NCBI GenBank assembly: GCA_015499995.1
Contig: JADNRV010000004.1
Location: forward strand, 682,001 to 746,000
Source of the DNA: Flammula alnicola
Taxonomy: Eukaryota > Basidiomycota > Agaricomycetes > Agaricales > Strophariaceae
Direction of reading: 5' to 3'
Length of the DNA: 64,000 bases
Under the pieces are notes generated by a model. It made no database searches, was not told the origin of the DNA, and worked only from the letters and a program-made list of their open reading frames with translations. Both the position numbers and the translations under genes were made by a program. The stretch's first letter is position 1. Each line of letters opens with the position of its first letter. This document shows, piece by piece, positions 58,833-64,000 of the stretch.

Positions 58833-61660
58833 TTATGCGACGCGAGCCTTCTTCAATTCTCTCCGGCCATCACCCTCTTTTAAAGGACTAAGACCATTTA
58901 TCGGGGTTGAAGAACGAGTATTATATCCTGAATTTGTTGCGCTCGGCGGAACAGACCTTGGAATACCCAGCTGTCTTTTCAGTTGCTGGAGCCATTTACC
59001 ACCCTCCGCGCCATCAAAGAGCCAGACATGACTATGATAAAACACAAATCGTTAGGAATCTGATTTCGCGTCCGCGCAGTGCGGTCATGAATGAACGTCG
59101 GGGTAAAAATATGCACCTTTCACCGACTCTCTCAGGAGCCTGTCGAACGCCGTAGTCAGACTCATCCGCCGAAGCTCGTTTTTTGAGGTTCGAGCCTCGT
59201 GGGGGTTGCAGCCTTGTTGCATTAGTTGCAGGCTGGATTGGCTGGACTGGCTGGACTGGCTCTCTAGGAAGGGGCAATTCCCATCCAAGTTCCTTGCAGA
59301 GATACAGCACAATGTCGTCAGCGTTCCCGAGAAGCACAATCTAGTTCAAAACGAGTTACATTCTGAGAGGAGTGTCGAGCGAATTTAACTCACGTCTGGG
59401 TTTATGTGCCGGATAGGAGTCTTGTTGATAAGAATCTGGGATTACAAATGAGCACCGAGTGGGTACGCATCGAAAGTCCTTATCATCCTTACCTGCGGTA
59501 TTGAATGGGGAAGATGAGCTGCGGTTTTAGGTTAGTATGATAAGTCGTGCAGATATGATATGACAGGACGACGCTCACAGGTTATTTCTGCCACAGGCGA
59601 TACCTTCAAAGAGGTACCTATTATAAGGAGCAAGTCGACTTTAAATCGGTCTTCGGCAAGCGAGTTGTCGAACTCATCCGTCAACTTCTCGCCAAAGAAA
59701 GTGATATCAGGCTGAAAACAAGGATAACAATCAGCGCTCGTCGTCATTCACGATGACATGTTAAAGTCTGAGAAGTATTACTTTCATAATCCCGGGGGGA
59801 TACACCGGTCCATCGCTTTCGTCTTCGATGTCACTGTCCCACTGTCCTTTCGCCTTCTTCTTACCTTTCTTTCGTTTTGGTTTGATTGGAACCGAAGGGA
59901 TGGCGTTGCAAACCTTACAGAGAGGCACCTTCTGGCTGAGGATATCCGCTTCTATGTCTGTACCTGGGACGTGTTGGCGGCACTGAAGACAGCTCGCCAT
60001 GGCGAACGATCCATGACATTGGAGGACCTGCTTGACGCCTGCGAGCGTTTCTAGGGTATCTATATTTTGGGTGTAATTCTGTGGTGGAAATAAGCGTAAG
60101 AATTGACAGTGTAAAGGTGAGTCGACTTGCCCGGAGTAGCTACCGCAAATCACAAATGGGAGTGAGAAAGAGGAAAAGGAATATTCTACAAGTTCACACA
60201 CCTTGCCGTGGTCTTCTACGGCCTTAATAAATCGATGGCACGGAGAAGGAACAAAGTTCGACGGATAAATCTGGCTGTTTCGGTTTCAGTCATGGATGTT
60301 CGATGAAAAGGTATTAATGAATAACCTGGCGAAGGAGCTTCATGACAGGGAATCTTTAAGTACGGTCCGTTTTCACTGAGATCGCATGCTTACTAAAAGA
60401 CTTGAATAACAATTAAGTTCAATGCGACAATGAAGCAGACTAGAGCCCCTTACCTGAAGGGTTTTCTTTGAAATATCGGATGTCAAACCTGAGTAGATTT
60501 AAAAACGGCTTAGACGTGTCATTTCACGAGGAAATTTAGTCTTACATTTGCTGAGGGTCGTCTAGGTCATATTCCCCTTTATTTTTGAGTGACGCGTATA
60601 AACCGTCGCGTGACCGGAAATCAGGTATACCACACGATACGCCTAATGAAAAGAATTTCAAAACAGGAACGGAGCGAGGTAATATGTGACATACTGATGC
60701 CAGCTCCGGTCAATATAAGGATACGCTGTGATTGCCGAATAAGTTGAACTGCATCTGTAATCGTGTTGTATTGGGTCAATTTATCGCGATTCCGAAGTCT
60801 GGACCTCTGAGATCAGAATATTTATGGAGGAAACAAGTATGTCAGGACATACTTGTGCGCCATCGCCACACGAAGGAAATATAACATGGTTTGTGGACGT
60901 CTACTTTGTAATTCCGGGCACTGTGAGCAATATTTCAGTATAGTAGCACGACGGAGGGGCAATAAGACCAGCGGCTGACCAATTCAATGTCGAACGCTTC
61001 GAGGAGCTTTGGTATTGGTATGTTACGCGTTCGCACGTACTCGTCTATGAACGCGGCGGAACCTGAGCGATTTTCGTCAGTAGTGCTAAGAATAGATACC
61101 TCCGATATACTAACCGCGCTCTTTCAGGAGGTGCAGCATCTGCTTAATTTCTTGATTTGTCCATGTCTCTTCGACTTGAGCGAGAATCATGGAGGTTAGT
61201 AAAGTTCACGACAAGGACGGAAAAAGAAAACCTTTGGGCTCGTTTACAGATTCCCCGGCGGGGAATGTAGGCGCCCTCGGAGAGTGGACATCGGAATCTC
61301 CGTCGTCATGTGAGTCCTCGCCCTCGTCCATTTGAGATCCCTGATGTATGTCGGAATCAACATTGTCGTCGGCGTCTACAAGAACCTCGAGAATATCCTC
61401 GATCGTTTCCGCGTCGACTTCGACGTCTTCGGATGCTTCCAAAAACGCTTGGACTTGCAAGGCAAGAATGTCGTTGTCGGTCCTTGTAGGGATCGCCGGT
61501 CGATTGGTGCCACCGACGGGGTCTACATTCTCGGATTCATGGACGGTATGCTCCGAGCCCAGAGTAACCGAAGCAGCTCCAGGATCTGTTGAACATGAGG
61601 TAATGCTTTAAGTGAGCGATGCCAAGTCCGGCCGTTTGAGAGTAAATGACACAAACTCAT
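58833..61660 (-). CDS. SIR2: NAD-dependent histone deacetylase, Sir2/Hst1-like
   Basis: Class I sirtuin. An acidic N-terminus ([20 protein letters not shown]) leads to the helical Sir2-N segment ([20 protein letters not shown]), then [13 protein letters not shown] + [18 protein letters not shown] (NAD-binding GAGxS and GIPDFRS), [20 protein letters not shown] (TQNID) and CHGSF (catalytic His). The Zn module is [10 protein letters not shown] ... [12 protein letters not shown], followed by a Lys-rich insertion [45 protein letters not shown] and LINKTPI complete the fold. The C-terminus has [13 protein letters not shown] and [18 protein letters not shown], stop at 58833. About ten introns. The start is uncertain: the nearest workable ATG is 61660, needing an intron after its fourth base. 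Confidence 0.9.
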
Positions 61661-61868
61661 GGCAAGGAGAATCTTGGGCCTTTTTTCAAAAGCGCCGTTT
61701 GGTCAGAGATTCCCGATAGCAGATGATGCTGGTTTGGGTTGAGACGATAGAGGATGGGATAGTTACGTAGGAGCTAATAGAAAGACAACCTGGAGCAGGT
61801 CTAAATGACTTCCAGAAAGAGATACGAAACAAACAGTGACAAGCTGGCTAAACTCTGTTCATCATGAT

Positions 61869-62246
61869 ATGCCCGGCCCGACGACCCTGGAACACATCTG
61901 GCAGAGAGTGGAAACGATTGCGGCCCGGACGTGTAGTCCTCCAGAACGCTCACATCTGTTCTTTTTTCAGCGAAATCTCCCACATCGCAGTCCCCTCAGC
62001 GGGGAACAACCGTAAAGGAAATACAATTTCCAAGTTTGTCCTCAGTTTTGTCGCTGGACGAAACATTCCAAAAGCGTCCGGCGTTCATCCAGTCAGGTGA
62101 GAATTTGTAGATGCATGCGTTCTCCCCGGCCATGTTTGTATCATGCACGACTTCTAATGACTTCCGTCCTCTTATCTTTATCAGATTCACGCGCCCAGTG
62201 TATCACCGGCGCGGCAAGGTCTAAACGTGCTTTCGGAACTACATAA
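61869..62246 (+). CDS. Small protein, unrecognised
   Basis: A spliced plus-strand frame that reads well: ATG 61869, MPGPTTLEHIWQRVETIAAR + T, a 38-nt intron GTAGTC...TTCAG, then SKSPTSQSPQRGTTVKEIQF and PSLSSVLSLDETFQKRPAFI, and after a second GT-AG intron SDSRAQCITGAARSKRAFGT with TAA 62244-62246, about 83 residues. No membrane segment or signal. The family is unknown to me. It is head-to-head with SIR2, about 200 bp apart. The model rests on splice signals and frame only. Confidence 0.4.
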
Positions 62247-62466
62247 AAAGGAACAAACTTCGGCAGTCCACAAGGTACCAATCTGCTCACGTCGTAACTA
62301 AAATTCGAGGATTGACCAAGATCAAAGTTCTTCCCCATTTTGGCTCTCATTTAGGAGTTGAGAGGGCTGTAATCGTCCGATCTGCTCCAGTGAACAGAGC
62401 GGCTGGAAGCCTATGGACAGGTCTGGCAGGACAGGCTACAATAATACCCGACTCATAAGGGACGCC

Positions 62467-63420
62467 ATGGAATCGTCCTGGATATCCCAAACCTACCCAG
62501 GTCTTCCAAAGCATAAGATGACTTCCTTCGATTCGTACAACGCGAAGACCACGAGCATTAGCGTGAGTCACCGTTGTCCCTGCTCGACTGTGTTCGGTAG
62601 CGCTCATGATTTGGTTGACTTCAGTACCCATGGCCTGCAGAGGTGAATGGCGTGGAGCGCATCGCCCTCTCTGCTCAAGGTGACTTACAGCGAGTATTGA
62701 GGTACGGACATAACCTTGCGAGAATTAACTCACACACTGACGTCTATCTTGGACAGCGCATTTTTTGCCCGCCCCATTGTCATTGGGCTCGTATACTCTA
62801 ATACAATGCGCCAAGCCTCTCTCGAGTCGAGTTTCGAACCCATCACAGACCCCACTCCGAGTATCATCGCATCAGCCTCGCCCGACTCTCCCATCGTCCA
62901 AACCCGTCAAGTGCACCTCCAATGCGCCGGCAAGATCGTCTGTACCGCGACGTCCACCGTGCGCATCACCTCCCCCGAATGCGCCCATCTCTTTCTCCAA
63001 GAGAAATACGCCATCGGTCAAATGTTCAGGCGCCTCGAGAAAGTACCCGCCTTCGAGCTCCTCGCCGTCGGACTTGGCGCGGTGAAGGACAACGACAAGC
63101 AAACATCCTCATCCTTTAGCACTGGTGCCACTGGTGACGGAACCGGGCAGCTGTGGAGGAAATATACGCTCGTCATTCCCCACTTCGAGTGCGAGATATT
63201 GGAGGTTTTCCCGGCTAGGGAAATGTTCCTCGGAGGCGAGAAGTGGCTCACTGGTGAAGATTCCGAACTCACTCGAGTTCCCGAGGTCGCTACTGCCGTC
63301 AAGAATGGCGACACTTCCGCGTTGGACCAGGGCCTCAAATTAGTCCTGACCGGCGGTCTTCTCTTGATGCTATTGTTTGAGTTTGCTATGTATTTTGGGG
63401 CTCGGTCTAGATTTTGTTAG
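62467..63420 (+). CDS. Chorismate-lyase (UbiC)-like fold protein with C-terminal membrane segment
   Basis: Splicing GTGAGT (after SYNAKTTSIS) to TTCAG and a second intron (after QRVL) gives one frame: YPWPAEVNGVERIALSAQGD, LQRVLSAFFARPIVIGLVYS, RQVHLQCAGKIVCTATSTVR, ECAHLFLQEKYAIGQMFRRL and EKVPAFELLAVGLG. The order (R-I-L-A-x-GD, RxVxLxxxGxxVxxAxSxV, xxAIGQxFRRLxxxPxFEL) resembles chorismate pyruvate-lyase and UTRA domains. The C-terminal half (LWRKYTLVIPHFECEILEVF, PAREMFLGGEKWL) and a final hydrophobic helix (LKLVLTGGLLLMLLFEFAMY) are extra; stop TAG 63418-63420. The start is 62467, or 62413 in frame. Catalysis cannot be claimed: yeasts make 4-hydroxybenzoate from tyrosine rather than with UbiC. 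Confidence 0.5.
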
Positions 63421-63808
63421 AGTATTGCTGTTGCTTCTACCGGTAACCCCCACGCCCTCGCAATTTTTCTGCTTTGCCTACGTTTTTGCGTCATCGTACC
63501 TAGACGCTCCTTTACTTCAAGATACTTGATCCGCTGTGTCATCTTACATAGCTACATATTTATTCTAGACCCTAATATGCACACATTTATATCATATTCT
63601 AGAGACCAATTTCGTTATCACTTACTCACAGACGAACTTCAACAAATGAGGAGATTTGGAGAAACCACGAAACTTGAGTCAAACATTGGAGGGAATTAAC
63701 CATGTGTTCATATTGCATGGGCATAACGAGTGAAGGAAAATGCTGATACACTATATACAGGTACAATAATAATGCAAAACCAAAACCAATAAACAAGAAC
63801 ACCATCCT
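63421..63808. other. Convergent 3' flank to second H3 gene
   Basis: 390 bp between two 3' ends; AT-rich, no gene seen. Confidence 0.4.
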
Positions 63809-63869
63809 CTATGACCGCTCGCCGCGCAGTCTGCGAGCCAATGCAAGATCCTTCGGTTGGATAGTAACA

Positions 63870-63901
<32 letters not shown>

Positions 63902-64000
63902 TTCGAATAACGAGACAAGGTATGCCTCAGCGGCTTCCTGGAGAGCCATGACGGCAGATGATTGGAACCGGAGATCAGTCTATTCAAAATCGAGTCAGCC
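63809..64000 (-). CDS. HHT2: Second histone H3 gene, last exon only (cut by window)
   Basis: Minus-strand exon 63979-63809 (171 nt) encodes [20 protein letters not shown] to [10 protein letters not shown], stop TAG 63811-63809. It has the same length and protein as the last exon of H3 at 41261-41431, with five single-base differences, all silent. The visible 21 bases of the preceding intron differ from the first copy at one position only. The 5' exons lie beyond the right edge, perhaps with a second H4. Confidence 0.95.

Noticed and set aside
62347..62631. Minus-strand frame of 94 codons opposite the chorismate-lyase-like first exon
   Set aside because: No family resemblance. The plus strand gives a canonical GTGAGT donor and a multi-exon frame through the same DNA.

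Overview
The window is nuclear DNA of a filamentous fungus, most likely an Agaricomycete (mushroom-forming basidiomycete). Coding regions are cut by many 45-70 nt GT-AG introns, gaps between genes are mostly 200-600 bp, both strands are used equally, and the content is eukaryotic housekeeping genes (histones H3/H4, POL3, ERG7, Nup85, condensin, Sir2). I see no rRNA or tRNA gene, no CRISPR array, no complete transposon and no secondary-metabolite cluster. Gene models were spliced by eye, so internal exon borders are inferred unless stated.

Layout. 1-9.1 kb: four minus-strand genes: sorting nexin SNX41 (running off the left edge), BFR2/AATF, a C2H2 zinc-finger protein and VMS1/ANKZF1. 9.4-15.4 kb, plus strand: phosphomannomutase and DNA polymerase delta POL3. 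15.4-18.2 kb: gene-poor, with two families of imperfect direct repeats. 18.2-26.4 kb: ribosomal protein eL30, an Arp9-like actin-related protein (minus), lanosterol synthase ERG7 and a small orphan gene. 27-38 kb: condensin kleisin BRN1 (minus), a coiled-coil orphan, two tandem METTL21-type methyltransferases (minus) and an F-BAR/RhoGAP protein. 38.5-44.2 kb: F-box protein, divergent H4/H3 pair, secreted or membrane-anchored aspartic protease. 44.5-50 kb, minus: mitochondrial rhomboid protease and NUP85. 50-52.3 kb: no recognisable gene. 52.3-64 kb: RING protein and ARG1 sharing a promoter, a divergent Tpt1/KptA-like protein with a mitochondrial-type presequence, Sir2, a small orphan, a chorismate-lyase-like protein with a C-terminal membrane segment, and the 3' end of a second H3 gene.

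The genes do not form one pathway. Pairs that may share control are H4/H3, RING/ARG1, BRN1/coiled-coil gene, EFM6-like/RhoGAP, VMS1/PMM and SIR2/small orphan, all head-to-head across 200-420 bp.

I found no convincing new multi-gene system. The most notable signals are: (1) several one-base reading-frame breaks in conserved genes of the first 15 kb, including the essential POL3, which look like consensus errors; (2) two non-GT introns in POL3, one (GA-AG as written) inside polymerase motif B; (3) an H3 with one extra tail residue, and a second, nearly identical H3 22 kb away in opposite orientation; (4) the divergent Tpt1-like and chorismate-lyase-like proteins.
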